This document shows positions 35,463 through 45,442 of a stretch of 64,000 bases of DNA, in pieces. Position numbers and translations under genes: made by a program. Every line of letters begins with the position of its first letter. Position 1 is the first letter of the stretch. The stretch spans positions 1-64,000 of the forward strand of contig JBIIHW010000013.1 in the NCBI GenBank assembly GCA_044235425.1, read 5' to 3'. The DNA comes from JBJSXJ01 sp044235425 (lineage in GTDB: Bacteria > Planctomycetota > Planctomycetia > Pirellulales > Pirellulaceae). The notes beneath the pieces were generated by a model. The model was given only the letters and a program-made list of their open reading frames with translations, had not been told where the DNA came from and did not search any database.

Positions 35463-37463
35463 ATGAAGAATTTTGGTCGTGTGCTCCGAATGGCGCTCGT
35501 TTATCGCGGGACGCTCGCGGGGATTTTGATCTCGTCGCTGATCGTGGGCGTTCTCTGGGGAGCGAACATCGGGATCGTCTATCCCTTCGTGGAAGTGATC
35601 TTCAGCGGCCAGTCGATGCATGAGTGGATCGATGGCAAGATCGAAAAAGCAGCGGCCAAAGAGGCGGAACTCAGTCAGACCATCGCCGAGCTGCGTGCCG
35701 CGAACGATTCAGCAACCGCCGATTTGCCAACCGGTGATGCTCGCGGACAGCTGCAGATGCAAGAAGCGCGGCTGCTCGCCGAACAGCAAGCTCTGCAGGG
35801 TTATCAGTGGTTACAGCCACTGATCCACAATTATCTGCCGACGAAACCGTTTTCGACGCTGCTGATTTTGATCGGCTTCCTCGTTCTGGCCACGATCATC
35901 AAGGATTTCATGCTGGTGCTCGATCTGGTGCTGGTCGAGCGGCTCAATCAACTCACCCTATTCGATCTGCGCAAGCTTTGTTTTCGTACCACACTGAAAA
36001 TGGATTTGAAGTCGTTCAGTGAGCATAGCACCTCCGCGCTCATGGCGCGCTTCACGGCAGATGCAGGCGCGGTCGGACTCGGCATCACTCAGGTCTTTGG
36101 CAACAGCATCCGCGAGCCGATGAAGATGCTAGCCTGCGTCACGGGAGCATCGCTGATCTGTTGGCGGCTGCTGCTGTTCTCGTTGCTTCTGGCCCCGCCA
36201 GCGATTTATCTCATCAAGCGTCTGTCGCAATCGATCAAGCGGGCCAATCGCCGTGCGCTGGAAGAAGTCACGCGTTTGTTTCATGTCCTGAGCGAGGCGT
36301 TCTCGGGGATTCAGACGGTGAAGGCGTACAACATGGAGCGGTGGGAGCGGAATCGCTTCCATGGTGTCTCGAAGCAACTCTATGCCAAGTCGATGCGCAT
36401 CACCTTTTACAATGCGCTGACCAAGCCGATCACCGAGCTACTGGGGATTGGCGTGATTTCGGTGGCGCTTTTGGCAGGCACTTATTTGGTGCTGAATCAG
36501 GAGACGCATTTGTTTGGCATCCGAATGTGTGATCGACCGCTCTCGTTTGCCTCGCTGCTGCTGTTTTATGGATTGCTAGCGGGAGTGAGCGATCCGGCGC
36601 GGAAAATGACCGATATCTATGGCGGAATTCAAGGCGCTTTTGCCGCAGCTGATCGTTTGTTTGCGGTGCTGGATATTGAGCCGGAAATTGTCGATGCCGA
36701 GTCGCCGCGGTCGATCCCGCAGCCTTTTCGGGAAATCGTATTTGATCGAGTGTCGTTTCATTATCAGGCAGACCAGCCAGTGTTGCGGGACTGTCACCTG
36801 CGCATTGAAGCGGGCGAGAAGGTGGCACTGGTAGGGCCCAATGGCTGCGGTAAGACGTCGCTACTTAATTTGCTGCTGCGGTTTTATGACCCGGTGAGCG
36901 GTTCGATTCGCGTCGATGATGTTGATTTACGCGAGGCGCGGCTGCGGGATTTGCGTGGGCAGATCGGTTTAGTGACGCAGCACACTCAGCTCTTCAACGA
37001 TACCGTGCTCAACAACATTCGCTATGGCTCCCCCCAGGCCACCGAAGCGCAAGTGATCGCCGCCGCCAAACAGGCTCACGCGCACCAGTTCATCATGGAC
37101 AAACTGGAAGATGGCTACTCGACCGTAGTCGGGCAGGGGGGGAGTCGACTATCGGGTGGCCAGCGGCAGCGGATCGCTCTGGCACGTGCGATCTTGAAGA
37201 ATCCTGCAATTCTGATCTTGGATGAAGCGACCAGTCAGGTGGATATTGAAAGTGAGCACTTGATTCACAAGACGCTGGAGACGTTTATTGTCGACCGAAC
37301 GGCCATCTTCATCACGCATCGACTCTCGACACTGGACCTGGTCGATCGTATTGTGGTGATGGATGCCGGGAGAATTCTGGATTGTGGCACGCACGAAGAG
37401 CTGTTTCGTCGCTGCGAACTTTACCGTCGTCTCCATGACATTCAGTTCCGCCAAACGGCATAG
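35463..37463 (+). CDS. ABC transporter, fused permease-ATPase (exporter type)
   Basis: This 666-residue half-transporter resembles MsbA-type lipid and peptide exporters. The N-terminal part has six TM helices, interrupted after TM1 by a roughly 65-residue soluble, partly coiled-coil insertion (EKAAAKEAELSQTIAELRAA). The ATPase has Walker A GPNGCGKTS, signature LSGGQRQR, Walker B ILILDEATSQVD and H-loop ITHRLST, all intact. The frame is open from 35199, but the first helix of the family begins right after MKNFGRVLRMALVYR, so ATG 35463 is chosen; 35448 and 35430 are alternatives. The substrate is unknown. Divergent from the PSD1 gene. Confidence 0.9.
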   Translation: MKNFGRVLRMALVYRGTLAGILISSLIVGVLWGANIGIVYPFVEVIFSGQSMHEWIDGKIEKAAAKEAELSQTIAELRAANDSATADLPTGDARGQLQMQEARLLAEQQALQGYQWLQPLIHNYLPTKPFSTLLILIGFLVLATIIKDFMLVLDLVLVERLNQLTLFDLRKLCFRTTLKMDLKSFSEHSTSALMARFTADAGAVGLGITQVFGNSIREPMKMLACVTGASLICWRLLLFSLLLAPPAIYLIKRLSQSIKRANRRALEEVTRLFHVLSEAFSGIQTVKAYNMERWERNRFHGVSKQLYAKSMRITFYNALTKPITELLGIGVISVALLAGTYLVLNQETHLFGIRMCDRPLSFASLLLFYGLLAGVSDPARKMTDIYGGIQGAFAAADRLFAVLDIEPEIVDAESPRSIPQPFREIVFDRVSFHYQADQPVLRDCHLRIEAGEKVALVGPNGCGKTSLLNLLLRFYDPVSGSIRVDDVDLREARLRDLRGQIGLVTQHTQLFNDTVLNNIRYGSPQATEAQVIAAAKQAHAHQFIMDKLEDGYSTVVGQGGSRLSGGQRQRIALARAILKNPAILILDEATSQVDIESEHLIHKTLETFIVDRTAIFITHRLSTLDLVDRIVVMDAGRILDCGTHEELFRRCELYRRLHDIQFRQTA

Positions 37464-37505
37464 TGCCCATCATCGTTCGCTTTTGCGGGAAGGCCTTCAG
37501 CGACC

Positions 37506-38345
37506 ATGTCTAATGACTCACCAAATCCGTATGCCTCGCAGAGTCACCAACTGCCGCCGACGATGGCGACGAACTCGCCATCGAGCACAGGTGGGATGAA
37601 CACCGGCCCCGCCCCGCCACCCTTCACCGGCATGCAGTATCTGCGCAGCTACCAGTTCATTTTTGAGCATGCCAAATGGCTGACGAATGTGGCGTTGTCG
37701 TTTGTCTGCTGGTTTTTGATCCCCGTTGTCGGCCCGATCGTTGGCCTGGGTTACATGGGTGAGATGCTTGAGCACCTACACACGCGTCAGCCCAATGGTC
37801 CCTATCCTGATTTTGTTTTTGGGCGTTTTGGCGACTACCTTAAGCGCGGCATCTGGCCATTTCTCGGCGCTCTACTGGTATCGCTCTTGCTGTTGCCCGT
37901 GGCCTTCGTCGCCCTGTTTGGGATTGGTCTGCTTTCGGCTGTTGCCGGTGACACGGGCAGGGAGTCAGAGATCTTTGCCGTGCTGCTATTCATGTTGATG
38001 GGAGTCCTCTACATCGTCGCCATGGTCGTGCTCAACCTCGTCATGATCCCAGTCATGATCTCGACGGAAATGACCCAAGAACTGAGCGCCGCCACCGACT
38101 TCCGCTGGCACCGAGACTTCATCGGCCGCGTGTGGAAGGAAATGATACTCTCCGTTGGTTTTTTAATTGCCAGTTCGATGGGGCTTGCGATCCTGGGCGC
38201 CGCTTTGTGCTGTGTGGGCATTTACCCCGCCACTACGCTCGTTTTTTTCGCACAAACCCATCTGAATTACCAACTCTACGAACTCTATTTGTCACGTGGT
38301 GGTCGGCCACTAACCCTTAAGTCCCAGCTACCACCGATGCTGTAA
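37506..38345 (+). CDS. DUF4013-like membrane protein
   Basis: This 279-residue protein has a Pro/Ser-rich N-terminus of about 45 residues and then four to five hydrophobic helices arranged as in DUF4013 proteins (GYMGEMLEHLHTRQPNGPYPDF between helices, DYLKRGIWPFLGALLVSLLL). No catalytic residues are evident. It follows the ABC exporter by 42 bases and could be cotranscribed. Function unknown. Confidence 0.7.
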   Translation: MSNDSPNPYASQSHQLPPTMATNSPSSTGGMNTGPAPPPFTGMQYLRSYQFIFEHAKWLTNVALSFVCWFLIPVVGPIVGLGYMGEMLEHLHTRQPNGPYPDFVFGRFGDYLKRGIWPFLGALLVSLLLLPVAFVALFGIGLLSAVAGDTGRESEIFAVLLFMLMGVLYIVAMVVLNLVMIPVMISTEMTQELSAATDFRWHRDFIGRVWKEMILSVGFLIASSMGLAILGAALCCVGIYPATTLVFFAQTHLNYQLYELYLSRGGRPLTLKSQLPPML

Positions 38346-38545
38346 CTCGTTCCGCTTGCTGGACAATTGCTCGTCAGTTTGCATTAATAGAGGGTCTTCC
38401 GGTTCTTACCTGGAGAGCTGCCTGTTGGGTGCTCCCGAGAGATGAACTGGGTGTTCGCTGTTGAACTGCAACACTGCCTGCCGGTTTTTGCTGATGTTGG
38501 TCGAAGGTTCCGTCGCAGGTCCCGCCTCAAGGAAAGGTTAACTCG

Positions 38546-41500
38546 ATGAATACGCTGCGATCGGCGTGCTCGATTACGCCCCGCCTCGCTTCCTCGATTC
38601 GAACGCTCTCGCCCGTCACACGGGATGGCTCCCACCGACTTTCGCGGTTTGCCACCGCGATGTTTTCGGTGCGGGCGCTCGCACTATCGCTCGCACTCGT
38701 CAGCGGCTCGGTCGCCTCGGCCGAAGGCCCAACGATCGATTACGCTCGTCAGATTCGCCCGCTGCTATCCGACCGCTGCTACAAGTGTCACGGTCCGGAC
38801 GATCAGGAGCGTAAGGCGGGCTTGCGACTCGATGTACGCGACACCGCCCTCGCCAAACTTGAGTCCGGCCAACAGGCGATCGTGCCGAGCAAAAGCGGCG
38901 AGAGCGAACTTGTGCGGCGATTGGAATCCACCGATCCCGACCTGAAGATGCCGCCTCCCGACTCGGGCAAAACACTTACAGCAGCCGAGATGCAGCTCAT
39001 TAAGACCTGGATCGATCAGGGCGCACCATGGAAGGATCACTGGTCGTTTGTGAAGCCGAGTAAACCGCAGCCGCCGGACGTGAAGACCGGAAATCTGGTG
39101 CGCAGCCCAATTGATCGCTTCGTGATCGCTCGAATGGAACGAGAGGGCTTAGCACCTTCGCCAGTCGCTGATAAGGTGACGCTCATTCGCCGTGCCACGT
39201 TGGACTTGACCGGTCTGCCACCTACGCCGGCCGAGGTCGATGCCTTTTTGGCCGACAACGCTCCGGAGGCGTACGAGCGCGTGCTGGATCGACTGCTCAA
39301 ATCACCTCGCTACGGTGAGCACATGGCGCGCTACTGGCTGGATGCGGTGCGCTACGGCGACACTCACGGGTTGCACCTGGACAACGAACGTTCCATGTGG
39401 CCGTATCGAGACTGGGTGATTAACGCCTTCAACAACAATCTGCCGTTCGATCAGTTTACGGTCGAGCAGTTGGCCGGCGATTTGCTACCCAACGCCACGC
39501 TCGACCAAAAAGTCGCCAGCGGCTTCAATCGCTGCAACGTGTCGACGAGCGAAGGTGGTTCGATCAACGACGAGGTGCTGGTGCGCTACGCAGTTGATCG
39601 CACGGAGGCGTTATCGACGGTATGGTTGGGCCTGACGATGGGCTGCGCCGTCTGTCACAACCACAAGTATGATCCGATCACGCAGAAGGAATTTTACCAG
39701 CTGTATGCGTTCTTCAATGCAGCTGCCGATCCGGCGATGGATGGTAACGCGCTCCTGACGCCTCCCGTCATGAAGATCCCGACGGCGGAAACCACCGCTC
39801 AGCTCAAGGCCTTTGACGATCAGATTGCCGCCCTGCGAAAGCAGATGACAGACGAGTTAGCCAAGGTGGAATATCAAGAGCCACCGGAAGCTCCGGCAGC
39901 TCCCACGGGTGAACCGCGCGAGTACGTCTGGATTGAGGATGCCGCTCCGGCAGGTGCCAAATTGGAAGGCGATTCTCCCTGGGAATTCGTCGCCAAGCCT
40001 CAGCCTGTTTTCAGCGGAGAAAAAGCGACTCGCCGCAAAGCGCCGGCCTTGAGCCAACACTTTTTCACCGGTGCCACTCAGCCGCTCAAGATCGGTGAAG
40101 GCGACAAGCTGTTTGCCTACGTCTATTTGGATCCAGCTGATCCGCCCAAGCAAATCATGCTGCAGTGGAACGACGGTGGCTGGGAGCACCGCGCGACCTG
40201 GGGAGCTGACATGATCCCGTGGGGGCAACCGAATTCGCCCAGCCGCATCGTGATGGGGGAATTGCCCAAGGTGGGTGAATGGGTACGACTGGAAGTCGAG
40301 GCAGCCAAGGTGGGCCTGAATCCCGGCGCACTCGTCAACGGCTGGGCTTTCACGCAATTCGGCGGCACTTGTTTCTGGGACAAGGCCGGTTCCGTCACTC
40401 GCACTCCGCAGGATGGTCAGTCGTTCAACTCGCTGAAGGCCTGGGTCGCCTATGAGAAGGCCCAGACCAAGTCCACGCTGCCCGGACCGGTCCAAGCGGC
40501 CATCAAGGTGGAAGAAGACAAGCGGAACGACGAACAGAAGAAGGTGATTCGTGATCACTTCCTGCAATTTGTCTATCCGCAGTCGAAGCCAAAATTCGAT
40601 GGCTTGCAGAATCAGATCAACGATGTCACGAAGAAGCGTACGGATCTGGATAACTCGGTGCCGGCCACGCTGGTCATGGCGGACATGCCGCAGCCTCGCG
40701 ATACCTTCATCCTGGTCCGAGGTCAGTATGACCGCAAGGCCGATAAGGTCACTGCGGCCGTTCCTTCGATCTTGCCGCCGCTGCCGTCCGGTGCCCCGGT
40801 AAATCGCTTGGGGCTGGCCCGCTGGCTCGTCGACCCCAATCATCCGCTGACGGCCCGTGTCACGGTGAATCGGTTCTGGCAACAGTTGTTTGGAACGGGG
40901 ATTGTGAAAACGAGTGAAGACTTTGGTTCGCAAGGCCAGCAGCCCACGCATCCGGAACTGCTCGATTATCTCGCGACCGACTGGATGGAAGGTGGTTGGA
41001 ACGTCAAGCAACTGCTGAAGAACATCATGATGTCGCACGTTTACCAGCAAAGCTCGCGCGTCTCGCCACAACTCGCTCAGCGCGATCCCGCCAATGAACT
41101 GCTGGCTCGTGGACCGCGTTTCCGCATGGATGGCGAAGTTCTACGCGACTCGGCGTTGTGGTCGAGTGGCTTGCTGGTGGAGCGGCAGGGCGGTAAGAGC
41201 GTGAAGCCCTACCAGCCCGATGGTTTATGGGAAGCGGTCGGTTTCGTCGGCAGCAATACGTCGGTGTTCAAACAGGACAGTGGTGATGCGCTGTATCGCC
41301 GCAGTCTCTACACGTTCTGGAAACGCACCTCTCCGCCCCCCTCGCTCGCCACCTTTGATGCACCTTCACGGGAAACATGTACGGTTCGTCGAGCGCGTAC
41401 GAACACACCGCTGCAAGCCCTCGTGCTGCTCAACGACAAGCAGTTCGTCGAAGCAGCACGCAAGCTCGCCGAGCGCATGATGCTGGAGGGTGGAGCGACT

Positions 41501-41752
41501 CCTGCCGAGCGTATCGCGTTTGCCTTCCGTATGTCGACAGCACGTCGCGCCGAGCCGGATGAAATCGCGGTCCTGGCTCGAGTTCACGAAGCCCAGCTCA
41601 AGCTGTTCCAGGCGAATGCCGAAGCCGCTAAACAGCTGCTGTCCTACGGCGATTCAAAACGCAATGAGCAACTCGATTTGTCAGAACTCGCCGCCTTCAC
41701 CATGGTGGCCAACGTGATCATGAATTTGGACGAGACGATTACAAAAGAATAA
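38546..41752 (+). CDS. PSD1 / DUF1549-DUF1553 planctomycete cytochrome-C-like protein
   Basis: This is a 1068-residue exported protein related to the one at 31758-35186. After a long signal region (hydrophobic at about 40-58) come PSCyt1 with CYKCHGPDD, DUF1549 with CAVCHNHKYDP, a beta-sandwich middle region, and DUF1553 with TNTPLQALVLLNDKQFVEAA. AAAGG lies 8 bases before ATG. It is paired with a DUF1501 gene 39 bases downstream, the standard planctomycete pairing. Role unproven. Confidence 0.92.
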   Translation: MNTLRSACSITPRLASSIRTLSPVTRDGSHRLSRFATAMFSVRALALSLALVSGSVASAEGPTIDYARQIRPLLSDRCYKCHGPDDQERKAGLRLDVRDTALAKLESGQQAIVPSKSGESELVRRLESTDPDLKMPPPDSGKTLTAAEMQLIKTWIDQGAPWKDHWSFVKPSKPQPPDVKTGNLVRSPIDRFVIARMEREGLAPSPVADKVTLIRRATLDLTGLPPTPAEVDAFLADNAPEAYERVLDRLLKSPRYGEHMARYWLDAVRYGDTHGLHLDNERSMWPYRDWVINAFNNNLPFDQFTVEQLAGDLLPNATLDQKVASGFNRCNVSTSEGGSINDEVLVRYAVDRTEALSTVWLGLTMGCAVCHNHKYDPITQKEFYQLYAFFNAAADPAMDGNALLTPPVMKIPTAETTAQLKAFDDQIAALRKQMTDELAKVEYQEPPEAPAAPTGEPREYVWIEDAAPAGAKLEGDSPWEFVAKPQPVFSGEKATRRKAPALSQHFFTGATQPLKIGEGDKLFAYVYLDPADPPKQIMLQWNDGGWEHRATWGADMIPWGQPNSPSRIVMGELPKVGEWVRLEVEAAKVGLNPGALVNGWAFTQFGGTCFWDKAGSVTRTPQDGQSFNSLKAWVAYEKAQTKSTLPGPVQAAIKVEEDKRNDEQKKVIRDHFLQFVYPQSKPKFDGLQNQINDVTKKRTDLDNSVPATLVMADMPQPRDTFILVRGQYDRKADKVTAAVPSILPPLPSGAPVNRLGLARWLVDPNHPLTARVTVNRFWQQLFGTGIVKTSEDFGSQGQQPTHPELLDYLATDWMEGGWNVKQLLKNIMMSHVYQQSSRVSPQLAQRDPANELLARGPRFRMDGEVLRDSALWSSGLLVERQGGKSVKPYQPDGLWEAVGFVGSNTSVFKQDSGDALYRRSLYTFWKRTSPPPSLATFDAPSRETCTVRRARTNTPLQALVLLNDKQFVEAARKLAERMMLEGGATPAERIAFAFRMSTARRAEPDEIAVLARVHEAQLKLFQANAEAAKQLLSYGDSKRNEQLDLSELAAFTMVANVIMNLDETITKE

Positions 41753-41791
41753 CTCTACATTCCAATCGATCAGCAATAAGGGACGACTCCT

Positions 41792-43276
41792 ATGGACCCC
41801 ATCATTCAGCATCAGCTTCAGGAAACGCGGCGCTACTTTTTTGGAAAAGCCGCCGCCGGCGTAGGCACTGCAGCCTTGGCGTCGCTGCTGAACCCACGGA
41901 TCTTCGCTGCCGATGCACCGGCCGCCGCAACGAATCCCGCGAATCCAGCGGCGACGCTGGGCGAATTGCCGGCGTTGCATCACGTGGCGAAAGCCAAACG
42001 TGTGATTTGGCTGTTCATGGCGGACGCCCCGTCGCAACTCGACCTGTTCGATTACAAGCCCAAGATGGCAGAGTATTACGACAAGGATTTGCCGGAATCC
42101 GTGCGCAACGGTCAGCGATTGACCACGATGACCTCGGGGCAAAACCGGTTCCCCATCGCTCCCTCCATTTTCAAATTCGCCCAGCATGGCAAGAGCGGAG
42201 CTTGGGTGAGTGAGCTGCTGCCGAACATTGCTTCGATTGTCGATGAGCTCGCGATTGTGAAATCGATGTACACGGAAGCGATCAACCACGATCCGGCGAT
42301 CACATACATTCAAACGGGCAGTCAGATTCCTGGCCGCCCCAGCCTCGGGACCTGGCTGTCGTATGGCATTGGCAGTCCGAACCAGGACCTCCCGGCTTAC
42401 GTTGTGTTGACGTCGCGTCTGGCCAATGGATCGCAGTCACAAGCATTATTCTCGCGTTTGTGGGGCTCCGGCTTCATTCCGACCAAACATGCGGGGGTGT
42501 CACTGCGCGGCAGCGGCGATCCAGTGCTTTACCTGTCGAATCCGCCGGGGGTCACCGAAGAAGCCCGCCGCAATACACTCGATGGACTCGCCGAGCTCAA
42601 CCGCAAACGACTCGATGTCGCCGGTGATCCCGAGATTCAGTCACGGATCGCACAGTACGAGATGGCGTTCCGCATGCAGACCTCGGTGCCCGATCTCATC
42701 GACTTCTCGAAGGAGCCGAAGGAGGTGTTGGAGTCGTATGGACCGGATGTGACGCAGCGTGGCACCTATGCCTATAACTGCTTGCTCGCACGCCGCATGG
42801 CGGAGCGAGGTGTACGTTTTACCCAGGTGTTCCTCCGCGGCTGGGATCATCACGGCAGCTTACCCAAGCAGATGCCCAACTTGTGCAAGGCGATGGATCA
42901 GCCCACGGCAGCTCTGATCAAGGATCTCAAGCAGCGCGGCATGCTCGAAGATACCTTAGTGATTTGGGGTGGCGAGTTTGGTCGTACGATCTACAGCCAA
43001 GGTGCACTCAGCAAGGACAACTACGGTCGTGATCACCATCCGCGGAATTTCACCATGTGGTTCGCGGGCGGAGGTATCAAGCCCGGCACGGTGCATGGCG
43101 AAACGGACGACTTTAGCTATAACGTCACCGCCAACCCGGTTCACATTCACGATCTGAATGCCACGATCCTGCACTGCCTCGGTATCGACCACACGAAGCT
43201 CACCTATCGCTTCCAAGGTCGTGACTTCCGCCTGACGGATGTGCATGGCAACATCGTCAAGGAAATCTTGGCCTGA
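41792..43276 (+). CDS. DUF1501 protein with Tat-like signal
   Basis: This 494-residue protein has the DUF1501 hallmarks: MADAPSQLDLFDYKP near the start, WDHHG in the middle, and GGEFGRTIYSQG, DHHPRNFTMWFAGGGIK and HDLNATILHCLGIDH towards the end. This His/Asp layout resembles the alkaline-phosphatase/sulfatase superfamily. The N-terminus TRRYFFGKAAAGVGTAALASLL looks like a twin-arginine signal. AAGGGA precedes the ATG. It is cotranscribed with the PSD1 gene. Enzymatic role unproven. Confidence 0.9.
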   Translation: MDPIIQHQLQETRRYFFGKAAAGVGTAALASLLNPRIFAADAPAAATNPANPAATLGELPALHHVAKAKRVIWLFMADAPSQLDLFDYKPKMAEYYDKDLPESVRNGQRLTTMTSGQNRFPIAPSIFKFAQHGKSGAWVSELLPNIASIVDELAIVKSMYTEAINHDPAITYIQTGSQIPGRPSLGTWLSYGIGSPNQDLPAYVVLTSRLANGSQSQALFSRLWGSGFIPTKHAGVSLRGSGDPVLYLSNPPGVTEEARRNTLDGLAELNRKRLDVAGDPEIQSRIAQYEMAFRMQTSVPDLIDFSKEPKEVLESYGPDVTQRGTYAYNCLLARRMAERGVRFTQVFLRGWDHHGSLPKQMPNLCKAMDQPTAALIKDLKQRGMLEDTLVIWGGEFGRTIYSQGALSKDNYGRDHHPRNFTMWFAGGGIKPGTVHGETDDFSYNVTANPVHIHDLNATILHCLGIDHTKLTYRFQGRDFRLTDVHGNIVKEILA

Positions 43277-43289
43277 TCGGCCAGCGAAC

Positions 43290-44093
43290 ATGTCGCCGGA
43301 CTATATCGCGGACATCGACGATCCACGACTAGCGATTTATCGCGACCTCCCGAATTCCAATCCTACGCGGCATTCGGGACTGTTCGTGGCGGAAGGATGG
43401 CTGCTGGTAGAACGGCTGCTGGCCAGCCCACTACAAGTCGCCTCAGTGCTGCTCGATGAACGTTTTGTCGAAGAACTGCAGCCACAGTTACCGCTCGACG
43501 TTCCGGTATTCATCGTCCCTGCCAAACTCGTAAGTGACATTGTCGGCTTCAAGTTTCATCGTGGAGTGTTGGCGTGTGGACTGCGGCCGACTCCACCATC
43601 GCTGACCGAGCTGCTCTCCGGTACCAAGGAGCAGCGCGTCACCGTTGTCGTCGCAGCCGATATCCACGATCCAGAGAATATGGGCTGTATTCTCCGTAAT
43701 AGCGCGGCGTTCGGCGTGGACTTGGTCGTGGTAAGCCGGCGGTGTGCGGATCCGTTTTCACGTCGAGTGCTACGGACGTCGATGGGCACGGTCTTTCGTC
43801 TGCCCATCGTTCAGCCACACGAACTGCGAACCACGATCAGCGAACTCATCGATCAGTGGCAAATTGAACTGGCGGCAACCGTCCTCGATGAACAGGCCGA
43901 GCCGCTTGATCAGGCCACACGTGGTGAGCGCTTTGGGCTGGTGTTTGGTAACGAGGGCCATGGACTGGAAGCGGACCTGACCGCTGCCTGCTCGCGGCGA
44001 CTAACCATTCCCATGCAGCGCGGAACCGACTCGCTCAATGTCGGAGTGGCAACCGGCATTTTTCTCTATCACTTCTGTGGAACCACGCGATGA
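43290..44093 (+). CDS. SpoU/TrmH-family RNA 2'-O-methyltransferase
   Basis: This 267-residue SPOUT methyltransferase uses SAM to 2'-O-methylate tRNA or rRNA. The three family motifs are in place: NMGCILRNSAAFG (motif 1), LVFGNEGHGL (motif 2) and IPMQRGTDSLNVGVATGIFLY (motif 3, the knot). An N-terminal substrate-binding domain (about 1-100) is present as in RlmB/TsnR relatives. ATG 43290 is preferred to 43239, which lies inside the DUF1501 gene. The next gene overlaps its stop by 4 bases. Target nucleotide unknown. Confidence 0.9.
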   Translation: MSPDYIADIDDPRLAIYRDLPNSNPTRHSGLFVAEGWLLVERLLASPLQVASVLLDERFVEELQPQLPLDVPVFIVPAKLVSDIVGFKFHRGVLACGLRPTPPSLTELLSGTKEQRVTVVVAADIHDPENMGCILRNSAAFGVDLVVVSRRCADPFSRRVLRTSMGTVFRLPIVQPHELRTTISELIDQWQIELAATVLDEQAEPLDQATRGERFGLVFGNEGHGLEADLTAACSRRLTIPMQRGTDSLNVGVATGIFLYHFCGTTR

Positions 44094-44938
44094 CTCAACT
44101 TTCGATCGGCACCTGTGCCACGCTTGCCTGCCTGCTCGAGGCGACGGCACCGAAGGTTGGCAACGTCCATCGCAGCGCCGACTTTGAAGATCTTTCGTTC
44201 ACTGATTTTGCAGTCAGCGCGGCCTTGGTTGGGCCAGTCATCGACCGCGTGGCGGAACGTGGCGTTGGCGCGACGATCTTGGCTGCGGTACGGGCGACGC
44301 AAAGTGTCGTGCGCACGAACACCAATCTGGGCTTGGTGCTGCTGATCACGCCCCTGGCCGCAGTGTCACGAGCGAGCACGATCGCGAGCGGGATTGGCGA
44401 TGTGCTAAAGTCGCTGCGCGAACCGGATGCTCAGGCAATCTATGAGGCGATTCGGCTAGCTCGACCGGGCGGACTGGGACAAGCCACCAGCATGGACATT
44501 CAAGGACCAGCGCCCGCTCGCCTGCTCGATGCCATGCAGGCGGCGGCAGATCGTGATCTGGTCGCGAAGCAGTACACGAACGAGTTTGCGGAAGTTCTGC
44601 AAGAAGTCGTCCCCTGGCTCATCGAAACTCGTCAGGCAGGCGCTTCACTCACTCAAGCCATCATTCACACGCAAGTCCGTTTGTTGGCCGCTCGACCCGA
44701 CAGTTTGATTGTGCGCAAGTGCGGCTTGGAAGCAGCTCAAATGGCTCAGCGCTTCGCCAATATGGCACTCGACGCCGGTTCCTACGACGATGATAATTAT
44801 TTGGCCGTCTTGGCCGATTTAGACTTTTGGATGCGATCCGACGGTCATCGACGAAATCCTGGTACGACCGCCGACTTGATTGCCGCCGGGCTCTTTGTCG
44901 CTCTGCGGGAAAACTGGTTACCACCGGACTGGAGCTAA
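44090..44938 (+). CDS. CitG-family (triphosphoribosyl-dephospho-CoA synthase-like) protein
   Basis: This 282-residue protein belongs to the CitG/MdcB superfamily. Its N-terminal motif reads PKVGNVHRSADFEDLSFTDF, the subtype seen in archaea and in methylotrophs rather than in citrate-lyase operons, which have PKPGLVD. No citrate lyase or malonate decarboxylase genes are nearby. It is chained by ATGA to the methyltransferase gene and lies 7 bases before a pterin-synthase gene. I infer a link to tetrahydromethanopterin or another C1 cofactor rather than to CoA-derived prosthetic groups. Substrate not shown. Confidence 0.75.
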   Translation: MTQLSIGTCATLACLLEATAPKVGNVHRSADFEDLSFTDFAVSAALVGPVIDRVAERGVGATILAAVRATQSVVRTNTNLGLVLLITPLAAVSRASTIASGIGDVLKSLREPDAQAIYEAIRLARPGGLGQATSMDIQGPAPARLLDAMQAAADRDLVAKQYTNEFAEVLQEVVPWLIETRQAGASLTQAIIHTQVRLLAARPDSLIVRKCGLEAAQMAQRFANMALDAGSYDDDNYLAVLADLDFWMRSDGHRRNPGTTADLIAAGLFVALRENWLPPDWS

Positions 44939-44945
44939 TGCGACC

Positions 44946-45428
44946 GTGACGGAACGATTTTTTGTGCAACTGGAGAAAGAGCAGCACGTATTCAGCGCCG
45001 CTCACTTTATCACCTTCAATCGCGATGTCTGTGAACGACTCCATGGGCACAACTATCGCGTGCGCGTGGCCGTATGCAGTCCTCTCGATGAAAACCAGTA
45101 TGTCGTTGATTTCATTGCGCTGCGGGACGAATTAAGCAAGATTCTCGCAGAACTAGACCATCACATGCTGTTGCCGCTGCGACATCCCAGCATCCAAGTG
45201 ACGAGTGATCTGCTGGAGGTGGAAGTCAAGTTTCAAGAGCGTCGCTGGATCTTCCCGCGCGGCGATTGTGTCTTGCTACCGATTGAGCAAACGACCGCCG
45301 AGCTGCTGGCAAAATATATTGGGGAGCGGCTTTTGGAAGCGCTGGACGAACGCTGCTCGTTTCGCCCTCAAGCCATTCGCATTGAGGTTGATGAAAATCA
45401 CGGTCAGTGGGGAGTGTGGCAGATTTAA
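44946..45428 (+). CDS. 6-pyruvoyl-tetrahydropterin synthase / QueD-family protein
   Basis: This 160-residue protein has the zinc ligands His-20, His-33 and His-35 (SAAHF, HGHNYR), the catalytic Cys-29 in a CxxxHGH arrangement as in QueD, the LDHH pair at about 70-73, and Glu-150 near the end. Between residues 77 and 110 it carries an insertion (with WIFPRGDCVLLP) not seen in compact QueD proteins. GTG 44946 is used, since MTERFFV aligns with family starts. It may act in queuosine or in methanopterin-type cofactor synthesis; the CitG-like neighbour favours the latter. Confidence 0.82.
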   Translation: MTERFFVQLEKEQHVFSAAHFITFNRDVCERLHGHNYRVRVAVCSPLDENQYVVDFIALRDELSKILAELDHHMLLPLRHPSIQVTSDLLEVEVKFQERRWIFPRGDCVLLPIEQTTAELLAKYIGERLLEALDERCSFRPQAIRIEVDENHGQWGVWQI

Positions 45429-45442
45429 GGTCGTAGGGGTGA

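Noticed and set aside
39857..41071. 404-residue open frame antisense to the PSD1 gene
   Set aside because: It lies wholly inside a well-supported gene, has no family motifs or ribosome-binding site, and is the kind of long antisense frame that GC-rich codon use produces.
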